Assembly (NCBI GenBank): GCA_964597265.1
Contig: CAZQWJ010000003.1
Coordinates: forward strand, 1 to 52,693
DNA length: 52,693 nucleotides
Origin: CAZQWJ01 sp964597265
Lineage (GTDB): Bacteria; Patescibacteriota; 4484-211; JAGQKX01
Direction of reading: 5' to 3'
Position 1 is the first letter of the stretch. The number at the start of each line of letters is the position of its first letter. Positions 33,091 through 39,563 of this stretch are shown here, piece after piece. The notes under the pieces were generated by a model, which was given only the letters and a program-made list of their open reading frames with translations, had not been told where the DNA came from and ran no database searches. Made by a program: the position numbers and the translations under genes.

Positions 33091-34098
33091 TCACCCCAAA
33101 GGCAGTCCCACGTGCGTAAGACCATTTCTTGTCAACTGACGGCCTCGAGATGTCCGCTGTATCAACCCACATTGCAACAGATACGGCTCTACGACTTCCT
33201 CAATAGTCATCCTATCCTCGTTAATCGCTGCAGCAATTGTCTCCAATCCCACTGGCCCGCCTCCAAACTTTTCTCCAATGCACAAAAGATAGTCTCTGTC
33301 CTGTGATGACAGGCCAAACGCATCTATCTGGAGCATATTCAGAGAATCACGCACTACTTCGGCTGTAATTGTAGAATGCTGATGAATCTGGGCAAAATCT
33401 CGTACCCGACGAAGCAATCGGTTGGCAATACGAGGTGTGCCTCGTGAACGCCGAGCAATCTCAACCGCTCCATCCTGCTGCATATGTATATTCAGAAGTT
33501 TTGCTGACCTGAGGACAATATGCATAAGTTCTTCTGGCTCATAAAAATCCAGCCTGTAGTGCATACCAAACCGATCCCGCAACGGTGCACTCATATTGCC
33601 GATTCTCGTCGTAGCACCGACTATCGTGACTTTGGGCAGATCCAAACGAATACTCCTTGCAGACGGACCCTTGCCCAGAATGATATCCACTTCATAACTT
33701 TCCATTGCAGGATACATGGTTTCTTCAATTACTTTGTTGAGTCGATGGATCTCGTCAATGAACAGAATATCTCTATCTTTGAGATTAGTGAGTACGGAAA
33801 TAAGATCACCCGCCCGCTCAATCGCCGGACCAGAGGTTATCTTGACAGAACTGCCCAGCTCCTGCGCCAAAATATACGCGAGTGTTGTCTTACCTAATCC
33901 AGGCGGGCCAAAAAATAACACATGTTCAAGCGCCTCTTCTCGTTCTCGCGCTGCTTGTAAAAATATCTGCAGGTTGCGGTGAAAGTGGGGTTTGATCTGA
34001 CCTGACAAGAAATACTCATCCAGCGATTGTGGACGTAGTGTTAAATCTAACCCTGTATCTTCATTTTCTAATAGTTCTGGTGTCGTTATGTCAGTCAT
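33091..34098 (-). CDS. ruvB: Holliday junction branch-migration helicase RuvB
   Basis: 335 aa AAA+ motor. LRPQSLDEYF near the start, Walker A FFGPPGLGKTTLAY, Walker B LFIDEIHRLN, sensor GATTRIGNMSAPLRDRF with the Arg finger, and the C-terminal winged helix (LIQRTSRGRQ). It drives branch migration together with RuvA. The gene begins 2 nt after the ruvA stop, the third gene of a ruvC-ruvA-ruvB run. Confidence 0.97.
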   Translation of the reverse strand: MTDITTPELLENEDTGLDLTLRPQSLDEYFLSGQIKPHFHRNLQIFLQAAREREEALEHVLFFGPPGLGKTTLAYILAQELGSSVKITSGPAIERAGDLISVLTNLKDRDILFIDEIHRLNKVIEETMYPAMESYEVDIILGKGPSARSIRLDLPKVTIVGATTRIGNMSAPLRDRFGMHYRLDFYEPEELMHIVLRSAKLLNIHMQQDGAVEIARRSRGTPRIANRLLRRVRDFAQIHQHSTITAEVVRDSLNMLQIDAFGLSSQDRDYLLCIGEKFGGGPVGLETIAAAINEDRMTIEEVVEPYLLQCGLIQRTSRGRQLTRNGLTHVGLPLG

Positions 34099-34100
34099 AA

Positions 34101-34667
34101 TTATACTTTTAGTGCATGCTTTATTTTCTCATCAAGTGTCAGCCCTTGAGGCACGTTCCGTACCATTTCCGAAATCTCCTGTGTCCGGTACCCAAGTTGG
34201 CGTAGCGCGGATTCGAGCTCCAGGTCCTTCTTGTTCTGCGTGAGGCCACCTAGGTCTGCATCTTCGGAAGATAGTTTTGGTTTTAATTCAAGGATGATCC
34301 GTGACGCATTCTTCTTGCCTATTCCCGACACCATCGTGAATGCAGACGTATCCTCGCTCAGGATAGCGGTTTTCACTTCATCCACCGTATGCCGCTCGAG
34401 CACCCCCAGTGCCATCTTAGGGCCCACGCCAGAAACTGTTACGAGTAATTCAAACAACATGAGTTCGTCTTTGGACTGAAACCCATATAATTCAAAGTGA
34501 TCTTCGCGAAAGTATGTCTTGAGTAAAAATGCTATGTGTTGGCCTTCCTTCATAGTAACACTGATTGTGGAAGAAACAACGACCTCATACCCCACACCAC
34601 TAGTGGTATACACCAACACTTTGTTACCCACTATATACTTTATCTGTCCTTCAACATAACTGAGCAT
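34101..34667 (-). CDS. ruvA: Holliday junction DNA-binding protein RuvA
   Basis: 188 aa. OB-fold N-terminal domain (LSYVEGQIKYIVGNKVLVYT, then GYEVVVS), central helix-hairpin-helix domain (LLVTVSGVGPKMAL, MVSGIGKKNASRIILELK) and the C-terminal RuvB-contact domain (LESALRQLGYRTQEI). It holds the four-way junction for RuvB. Confidence 0.96.
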   Translation of the reverse strand: MLSYVEGQIKYIVGNKVLVYTTSGVGYEVVVSSTISVTMKEGQHIAFLLKTYFREDHFELYGFQSKDELMLFELLVTVSGVGPKMALGVLERHTVDEVKTAILSEDTSAFTMVSGIGKKNASRIILELKPKLSSEDADLGGLTQNKKDLELESALRQLGYRTQEISEMVRNVPQGLTLDEKIKHALKV

Positions 34668-34686
34668 ACACCCATCTTACCAAATA

Positions 34687-35175
34687 TTACACATGGATAG
34701 CGTGAGAGACTGCAGCGGTCAAAGCAACCGCAATAGCATCGGCAGCGTCGTCAGGTTTGGGGATTTCTGAAAGTTTAAGTAACTGCTTGACCAGCAGCTG
34801 CATCTGTTGTTTATCAGCACGTCCATAGCCAGTCAAGGCCATTTTTATCTGTAGCGGAGTAAATTCAACCAATGGGATATTTTGGTTTGCTACAGCAAGG
34901 AGAATCACGCCGCGCGCATGTCCAACAGTCATAGCGGTCTTTGTATTTTTTCCAAAGAACAGCTGTTCCACAGCTACTATATCTGGCTGTATGTTTGTGA
35001 TTAGTTCACTTGTTTCTTGATACAGAGTCTGCAATCGCTGGTATAGTGGTACATCCGGCGGTGTAAGAATAGTACCATACTGCAGGACCTTGTGCGTATC
35101 CCGATTAGTTGATTGTAATACGCCAAAACCCACCGTCGCCAGACCTGGATCAATCCCCAAAATTACTCTTGACAT
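34687..35175 (-). CDS. ruvC: crossover junction endodeoxyribonuclease RuvC
   Basis: 162 aa RNase H-fold resolvase. Catalytic acidic residues are visible as Asp in GIDPGLATVGFG, Glu in IVAVEQLFFGKN and the Asp pair in PDDAADAIAVAL. It cleaves Holliday junctions held by RuvAB. It is first in the ruvC-ruvA-ruvB cluster, with 19 nt before ruvA. A TAGAAT hexamer about 9 nt before the ATG may be its -10. Confidence 0.96.
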   Translation of the reverse strand: MSRVILGIDPGLATVGFGVLQSTNRDTHKVLQYGTILTPPDVPLYQRLQTLYQETSELITNIQPDIVAVEQLFFGKNTKTAMTVGHARGVILLAVANQNIPLVEFTPLQIKMALTGYGRADKQQMQLLVKQLLKLSEIPKPDDAADAIAVALTAAVSHAIHV

Positions 35176-35258
35176 AGCAAATTCATTCTAATATACACAG
35201 AGTAGAAACTGGATATGTAATTTCTGTCCGGTTGAAAACACAGCACTGTACCCTAACT

Positions 35259-35268
35259 AAGGAGGTGG
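35259..35268 (+). promoter_or_regulatory. strong Shine-Dalgarno site
   Basis: AAGGAGGTGG stands 5 nt before the ATG at 35274 and is nearly perfectly complementary to the 16S rRNA 3' end. It fixes the start of the acidic protein and contrasts with the leaderless starts common in this window. Confidence 0.85.
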
Positions 35269-35273
35269 TTCTA

Positions 35274-35492
35274 ATGATCGAAAATAACATAGTACATTTT
35301 GATGACATGGATGATGATGTAATGCCTATGGATGACATGGATCCAATGGATGAGGAAGAAGATGGGGTGGATGATGATTTTGGTGACGATGAACTCGAGA
35401 GTGATCTGTTTGATGACGACGAGGATGAGGTGGAAGATGAAGAAGGACTTTTTGATGAAGACTCCCTTGACGATGCAGATATGGAAGAGTAG
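35274..35492 (+). CDS. hyperacidic small protein, unknown function
   Basis: 72 aa, of which by my count about 26 are Asp and 14 are Glu, with no Lys or Arg. Sequence begins MIENNIVHFDDMDDD and continues as acidic blocks separated by single Met, Leu, Phe or Val. The strong Shine-Dalgarno and a dedicated strong terminator argue that it is expressed. The longer frame from 35232 is rejected because the ribosome site lies inside it. Possible roles: histone or nucleic-acid mimic, RNA polymerase delta-like acidic tail, or cation binding. None can be established from sequence. Confidence 0.72.
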   Translation: MIENNIVHFDDMDDDVMPMDDMDPMDEEEDGVDDDFGDDELESDLFDDDEDEVEDEEGLFDEDSLDDADMEE

Positions 35493-35510
35493 CCTTCTGG
35501 TTTTCGAGAA

Positions 35511-35578
35511 AACCGCCGAGTATTACCATGTTGCAACTTCGACCCGCAACAGATAAAGGTAGATCTCGGCGGTTTTTC
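35511..35578 (+). terminator. structured rho-independent terminator after the acidic gene
   Basis: A 10-bp basal stem, AACCGCCGAG (35511-35520) with CTCGGCGGTT (35565-35574), is followed by a T-run (35573-35577). The 44-nt head has an internal hairpin GTTGC/GCAAC (35530-35550) and further pairing TTACC/GGTAG. The head is larger than a simple terminator needs. The opposite strand also has a short T-run, so it may work in both directions, toward ruvC as well. Confidence 0.75.
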
Positions 35579-35591
35579 GTGGGTCGTATGG

Positions 35592-35597
35592 TATAAT
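35592..35597 (+). promoter_or_regulatory. -10 element upstream of the split tRNA-Glu 5' copy
   Basis: TATAAT 19 nt before the tRNA-Glu-like sequence at 35617. This spacing suits a tRNA promoter, and none is obvious next to the intact tRNA-Glu at 36064. It may be the original tRNA-Glu promoter, now separated by the GIY-YIG insertion (inference). Confidence 0.5.
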
Positions 35598-35616
35598 TTG
35601 CGCGTAGTATTGACAA

Positions 35617-35707
35617 GGCCGGTTCGTCTTTAGCAAACTCAAAACAACGTCGTTAGATTTGCGTTTGCTTATACTCGATGCTCACGCATCGGTATAGTCT
35701 GGTCCAG
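35617..35707 (+). pseudogene. 5' fragment of tRNA-Glu split by a 65-nt structured insert
   Basis: GGCCGGTTCGTCT (35617-35629) equals the first 13 nt of the intact tRNA-Glu at 36064. TAGTCTGGTCCAG (35695-35707) equals the following D-arm segment. Between them are about 65 nt able to form hairpins GCAAAC/GTTTGC and CGATGC/GCATCG. Sequence after 35707 no longer matches the tRNA. Confidence 0.75.
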
Positions 35708-35794
35708 TCCCGATGCGATCAAAATCTTTGATTTTGTCCCGCATCGCGGATCCTCGATTTTCTTACTGAATTGAAAATTCAGAGAAAATCGGGA
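35708..35794 (+). repeat. nested hairpin block before the GIY-YIG gene
   Basis: An outer stem TCCCGAT (35708-35714) / ATCGGGA (35788-35794) encloses inner hairpins: CGATGCG/CGCATCG containing CAAAATC/GATTTTG, and CGATTTTCT/AGAAAATCG containing CTGAATT/AATTCAG. The CGATGC arms also match those in the preceding insert, so alternative pairings are possible. No coding function. Confidence 0.7.
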
Positions 35795-35812
35795 GACGCT
35801 TGGCTTTCATCT

Positions 35813-36052
35813 ATGTTTGTTGTGTATATCTTAGAAAGCACTGTTAATAACGCTTACTATATCGGACAGACAAACAATTTGACACGCCGACTTGATGCAC
35901 ACAACGCAGGGAAAAATATCTCTACACGTAGATATAGACCTTGGCGCATAAAATACACCAGAGAGTTTAGTACTCGAAGTGAGGCAGTCAAGTTCGAACG
36001 TCACATCAAGTCCTTGAAAAAACGTTCATTTATCAATAAAATCTTTACGTGA
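35813..36052 (+). CDS. small GIY-YIG nuclease-domain protein beside tRNA-Glu
   Basis: 79 aa from the ATG at 35813. FVVYILES, YYIGQTNNLTRRLDAHNAG and a later Glu in KFERHIKSLK form a complete minimal GIY-YIG domain of the UPF0213/YhbQ size class. The family includes homing and repair nucleases; many small members have unknown substrates. It lies between a split 5' copy of tRNA-Glu plus hairpins and the intact tRNA-Glu 11 nt downstream. The inverted words GCAAACTC (35633) and GAGTTTGC (36053-36060) bracket it. This placement suggests a tRNA-targeting mobile unit (inference). Confidence 0.85.
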   Translation: MFVVYILESTVNNAYYIGQTNNLTRRLDAHNAGKNISTRRYRPWRIKYTREFSTRSEAVKFERHIKSLKKRSFINKIFT

Positions 36053-36063
36053 GTTTGCAGTCT

Positions 36064-36141
36064 GGCCGGTTCGTCTAGTCTGGTCCAGGACGCTGGGTTT
36101 TCATCCCAGTAACACGGGTTCGAATCCCGTACCGGCTACCA
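36064..36141 (+). tRNA. tRNA-Glu (anticodon TTC)
   Basis: Acceptor GGCCGGT/ACCGGCT, anticodon stem CTGGG/CCCAG with loop TTTTCAT giving TTC, T-arm ACGGG-TTCGAAT-CCCGT, encoded CCA. Parts of this gene are duplicated on both sides: its 5' end at 35617 and its 3' end at 36233. Confidence 0.95.
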
Positions 36142-36249
36142 TATCTAACGAGTCTATTAAACCTTCAAGCAAGCTTGAACTACGGACATCATCCCTTAGC
36201 AATACACACAAGATGCATTAGAGCATCTTGTGCCCGTATCGGCTACCAT
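36142..36249 (+). mobile_element. two-hairpin tRNA-associated element, copy B (at tRNA-Glu)
   Basis: After the CCA: 22-nt leader; hairpin 1 TTCAAGC/GCTTGAA (36164-36179); spacer; hairpin 2 with perfect arms CACAAGATGC (36207-36216) and GCATCTTGTG (36223-36232); then CCCGTATCGGCTACCAT (36233-36249), a duplicate of the tRNA 3' end with one change. Hairpin starts are 43 nt apart and the period is 107 bp. As in copy A, the duplicate begins at the T-stem 3' strand. Confidence 0.78.
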
Positions 36250-36296
36250 TCTTTTTGTATATTTGTCGAATACTTCTTGGCCATTTAGGATTCATA

Positions 36297-36419
36297 TTAC
36301 TTTACTGCTACCACACTTATCTCAATGGTCGCCCCAAGGTGTAACTCTTTCACGCATACTGCCTCACGTACCGGATATGGCTCTGTAATAACTGTACGCC
36401 AGTTTCTAGCTAATATCTT
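36297..36419 (-). pseudogene. orphan RidA-like C-terminal fragment
   Basis: Directly after the stop of the nucleotidyltransferase gene, the same frame stays open for about 40 codons and ends at 36297. It contains RNWRTVITEPYPVREAV and KELHLGATIEISVVAVK. This resembles the end of RidA/YjgF proteins (YPARxxVxVxxLPxGAxVEIExxA). The N-terminal two thirds are missing, so it is probably a remnant fused or juxtaposed by rearrangement. Confidence 0.5.
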
Positions 36420-37205
36420 TCACGATGTACTCAAATTCTCAACTTTTTCGACGGCAAACGTGATAAATGCAATTGCATCATTTTGTCTGTTCATCTCGAC
36501 ACCATATTCCCACCTCTCAGCTTCCTCTATCAAGTCTTGCCACTCTGGATACGTGCTTTTTGTCCATTCAGCCGCGGCTTTTTTGGAACCAGGTTCACCA
36601 CCAACAACCGTGTGCAAAATACGGCATAGATTCAAAACAAGGTATGATTGATAGTGGCTATTCGAAAGCCATTCATGGTCGTTGATTTTCGGTTCCCATT
36701 CTTGGAACAAATCTCTTGCGCTTGCCTTTCGCACCTCTTGCATATCAATAGGTGGAATAAGTGTGTTAAAGTCAGGCCCTACGAGTGCAATACCATACTT
36801 AGCCAGAAAATAATGGTTAATAATCCATTCGTTTCCGGCCGGCGCGTTCGGATACAATGTATCAAATCCCCACCACGGTCGAGGCGTTTTGGGAGGAAGC
36901 ACCTCCTTCAAAAGTTCAATGGGAACATACGAACACTCCAAGCGGCTTCTCCACTGCGGATAGTCCTCGCTCAGACCTTGATGCATCTGTTCTATCAAGG
37001 TGAGCTCTTTAGCCGTGAGAGGTCTTTTCACTACTGCCTGCAAATCGATATCGCTCCTGTCTGGCACAAAATCTCCATACGTCAATGAGCCAGAGAGATA
37101 CAGTCCGACAATATTATCTTTGAGAATACGTTTTGTACCTTCTACCCAAGCAGCGAGCAGGTCATTTATGTCTTGATAAGGCGTTGGTGCTTTATTCTCT
37201 TTCAT
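36420..37205 (-). CDS. aminoglycoside nucleotidyltransferase-like protein
   Basis: 261 aa. The nucleotidyltransferase core is GLYLSGSLTYGDFVPDRSDI followed by DLQAV: Gly-Ser and the two metal-binding Asp residues of the ANT(3'')/AadA-type fold. The C-terminal helical part resembles the DUF4111 domain of those enzymes. Members adenylylate streptomycin/spectinomycin, but many environmental relatives are not proven resistance genes, so specificity is uncertain. It is the first of four small accessory genes after tRNA-Glu and is followed in frame by a RidA-like remnant. Confidence 0.78.
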   Translation of the reverse strand: MKENKAPTPYQDINDLLAAWVEGTKRILKDNIVGLYLSGSLTYGDFVPDRSDIDLQAVVKRPLTAKELTLIEQMHQGLSEDYPQWRSRLECSYVPIELLKEVLPPKTPRPWWGFDTLYPNAPAGNEWIINHYFLAKYGIALVGPDFNTLIPPIDMQEVRKASARDLFQEWEPKINDHEWLSNSHYQSYLVLNLCRILHTVVGGEPGSKKAAAEWTKSTYPEWQDLIEEAERWEYGVEMNRQNDAIAFITFAVEKVENLSTS

Positions 37206-37242
37206 GGATTATTGTGTCTGTATGATTTTATACACATTCCAT

Positions 37243-37602
37243 TTATTTCTTGGTACACTCTTTTACTCTAAATTTGACTATTCGTGCAATCAGGTCTAAT
37301 GGTATTGGCTCATTAAGCGGAAATTGGACTGATCCTTTTCCTTGCTTGTATTTTGACAATTCTTTTGCAAATGTTGAGTGCCCAGTAGGTGTAGCGTAAA
37401 AGCCTATATGATTTTTGTATCCGGCAAAATACACCAACGGCTTGCCGTTCAATTTGTATGCAGGCATGCCGTAAGCAATAAATTCTTCTGCTTCTGGCGC
37501 TGCTTTGCGGATCGTCGTCCTGACCTGCGTTAAGGCTTTTTGAGTATCCTTTGGAAATCCAGCAATATATTGCTCAATGAGGTTAGGTCCTGTCGTTTTC
37601 AT
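37243..37602 (-). CDS. DUF1801 family protein
   Basis: 119 aa. IEQYIAGFPKDTQKALTQVR, APEAEEFIAYGMPAYKLNGK and KNHIGFYATPTGHSTF match the DUF1801 (YdhG-like) family of small cytoplasmic proteins with unclear function; some Bacillus relatives are called iron chaperones. It lies in an island of small, sporadically distributed genes next to tRNA-Glu. Confidence 0.85.
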   Translation of the reverse strand: MKTTGPNLIEQYIAGFPKDTQKALTQVRTTIRKAAPEAEEFIAYGMPAYKLNGKPLVYFAGYKNHIGFYATPTGHSTFAKELSKYKQGKGSVQFPLNEPIPLDLIARIVKFRVKECTKK

Positions 37603-37801
37603 GTCTCTACCAGTTTTGTTAGCAATTTCGTAGTGGTATTCCAGTTACGGATGGTCATTTGTTTATATATGGGAAGTTTGGTGATGTTATTCCCTCCGAC
37701 ATTGATACCTCTCAGCAATGCGACATATCGTGTGTTTGTATTGATAATAGTCATATCGCAGGCACTCTTTCTGTTTCTTTCATTTTGAACTGTTGCATAT
37801 T

Positions 37802-38029
37802 CTATTCCCCCACGTACTCGAATCTGGGCATTTTCTTCCCGTCTACCTCAATCTCTTCTAGAAACATCTCCAACGGTCTCGTCCACAAACGCGACAATTC
37901 GTTGTCATATAATGACTTGTACACAACGAGATCCTCCAGGGTTTCGCTATGTTTGGCTGTACTGATGACACGATACTCACCGCCTTTGTAGTGTCGGTAT
38001 TTTCCTGTCTTAATTATAACCTCCCTCAT
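37802..38029 (-). CDS. DUF1653 family protein
   Basis: 75 aa. GKYRHYKGGEYRVISTAKHS, LVVYKSLY and LWTRPLEMFLEEIEV are diagnostic of DUF1653, a small beta-barrel-like family of unknown function. The ATG at 38029 overlaps the end of the PhnB-like gene by 20 nt; the start at 38056 would deepen the overlap and adds unconserved residues. Part of the accessory island. Confidence 0.85.
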   Translation of the reverse strand: MREVIIKTGKYRHYKGGEYRVISTAKHSETLEDLVVYKSLYDNELSRLWTRPLEMFLEEIEVDGKKMPRFEYVGE

Positions 38030-38945
38030 ACGCTTCCTGGAGTTTGGCAATATCAAACTTCTTCATCTGCATAAATGCATCAGTCACACGGGCCACCTTT
38101 TCCGGGTCGGGGTCGCTCATATATTCGCCGAGTTGCTTCGGCACGATCTGCCACGAAACGCCATATTTGTCTTTGAGCCAACCACATTGACTCTCACTGC
38201 CACCCGCGGTGAGCTTTTCCCAAAAGTGATCCACTTCTTGCTGGTCGTCGCATTCGACCGAAAGCGAGACCGCTTCGCTAAATGAAAAATCATGTTCACG
38301 GGCACTATCCATCGCCACGAGCCACTGCCCGTCGAGCTTGGCTTCGGCGAACATGGCCGCGCCCTCCCGGTCGGGCTCCATGCCGGTCGGATACTTGGCG
38401 ACGAGTCCTATCTTGGAGTTCTTGAAAATTGAAGCATAGTAGACGAGCGCTTCCTCGGCTTGTCCATAAACATCGCCAACAAAGAGCAGCGAAGGCATGA
38501 TGTTCCGCCGCTCATCGCCTTCTGGGTCGGTGAGAATAAGTTGCCACGAGACGCCAAAGCGGTCTTGTATCCAACCGTAGCGCTTGGAGAAGGGATACTC
38601 TTGAAGTGGCATCAGCGCTTTGCCACCTTCAGATAGTTTTTCCCATAGGGCGTCCAAGTGCTCCTCCGCCTGTGGGTCACGAGAAGGATCAAAATTCACA
38701 AAAAACGAAATTGACGGATTTATGCTGAATATCGGACCTCCATCCAACGCTTGAAAAGTAAATCCATTTAGCTCAAAAACAGCTGTTAAGATCTTTCCTT
38801 CCATATCCTCCATTGGTCCTTCCGACACATTGTCTGGATACCACTGAAGGGTGGTGATTCTGGAGTTTGGGAAGATGCTGGTGTAAAAGTTCACCGCTTC
38901 TTCACAGTTGTTATTAAACCAGAGGCATGGTGTTATTTTTTGCAT
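38010..38945 (-). CDS. PhnB-like double VOC/glyoxalase-fold protein
   Basis: 311 aa with two tandem PhnB-type (3-demethylubiquinone methyltransferase-like) VOC domains. The first (~1-140) begins ITPCLWFNNNCEEAVNFYTS and ends RYGWIQDRFGVSWQL; the second (~150-290) begins IMPSLLFVGDVYGQAEEAL and ends CGWLKDKYGVSWQI. Function of the family is uncertain. AGGAG 5 nt before the ATG at 38945 fixes the start. Base composition is visibly more GC-rich than its neighbours, which with the Shine-Dalgarno start suggests acquisition from another bacterium. Confidence 0.85.
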   Translation of the reverse strand: MQKITPCLWFNNNCEEAVNFYTSIFPNSRITTLQWYPDNVSEGPMEDMEGKILTAVFELNGFTFQALDGGPIFSINPSISFFVNFDPSRDPQAEEHLDALWEKLSEGGKALMPLQEYPFSKRYGWIQDRFGVSWQLILTDPEGDERRNIMPSLLFVGDVYGQAEEALVYYASIFKNSKIGLVAKYPTGMEPDREGAAMFAEAKLDGQWLVAMDSAREHDFSFSEAVSLSVECDDQQEVDHFWEKLTAGGSESQCGWLKDKYGVSWQIVPKQLGEYMSDPDPEKVARVTDAFMQMKKFDIAKLQEAYEGGYN

Positions 38946-39017
38946 ACTTACTCCTGATATGATTAGTGTAGTGTAACACAAACAGCCTATGTTACACTAC
39001 TAATACAGTCTACACGT

Positions 39018-39563
39018 ATGAAAGTAATCGGTATTATTTTATTGTTACTTCTTATCATAGGGATCGGCGGTGCAGTAGGGTTGGGGTATTACCTCCTCCA
39101 GGAGGCTGATAAAGAACCTCCCCTGTACACCATCCAAGTTAATGGACACACTTTGTATGTAGAAACCGCCATCACTGCAGAAGAGTGGAACCAGGGTCTG
39201 TCAAACCGACCATCGCTTCCCCAAGATCATGGCATGCTGTTTGTTTCGCCACAACTAACCCTACCTTCATTTTGGATGTACCAAATGCAGTTTCCATTGG
39301 ACATCCTCTGGATCAAAGATGGGATTATCATTGAAATAGATCAACATGTACCACATCCAACCAATGACGATGAGGCTGCCAACCTCCTCACCTACCGTCC
39401 TCCTTCGGCCATAGATACGGTATTAGAGGTGAATGCTGGCTGGACAGAAGCACACGAGGTAGAGGTTGGAAATCGCGTCGTTGAGGTTGATGATATTCCC
39501 AGACAGAAAACAACACAACAGGTCTGGGGAACACTATTACGTAAATTCCTTGATAATTTATAA
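39018..39563 (+). CDS. DUF192 family membrane-anchored protein
   Basis: 181 aa. N-terminal TM helix (~4-27), then a DUF192 domain: VETAITAEEWNQGLSNRPSL, HGMLFV and FWMYQMQFPLDILWIKDG, and AIDTVLEVNAG. The domain is a compact extracytoplasmic beta-barrel whose function is not known. It is convergent with era, overlapping by 6 nt. Confidence 0.9.
   Translation: MKVIGIILLLLLIIGIGGAVGLGYYLLQEADKEPPLYTIQVNGHTLYVETAITAEEWNQGLSNRPSLPQDHGMLFVSPQLTLPSFWMYQMQFPLDILWIKDGIIIEIDQHVPHPTNDDEAANLLTYRPPSAIDTVLEVNAGWTEAHEVEVGNRVVEVDDIPRQKTTQQVWGTLLRKFLDNL

Noticed and set aside
35183..35536. Minus-strand serine-rich frame opposite the acidic gene
   Set aside because: It is the antisense of GAT/GAC/GAA codons, which yields poly-Ser; the + strand frame has a Shine-Dalgarno and terminator.
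35708..35794. Nested hairpins read as a riboswitch or self-splicing intron core
   Set aside because: No conserved riboswitch or group I/II core motif can be recognised, and the arms are simple complementary words, so only a structured repeat is claimed.
36420..37205. Calling this a bona fide aminoglycoside-resistance gene
   Set aside because: Only the general nucleotidyltransferase motif and DUF4111-like tail are visible; substrate specificity cannot be inferred.
37620..37801. Open + strand frame containing TDGHLFIYGKFGDVIPSDID and further plausible residues
   Set aside because: No start codon near its beginning fits, no family is recognised, and it runs into the 3' end of the DUF1653 gene. 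Possibly a remnant but not supportable as a gene.
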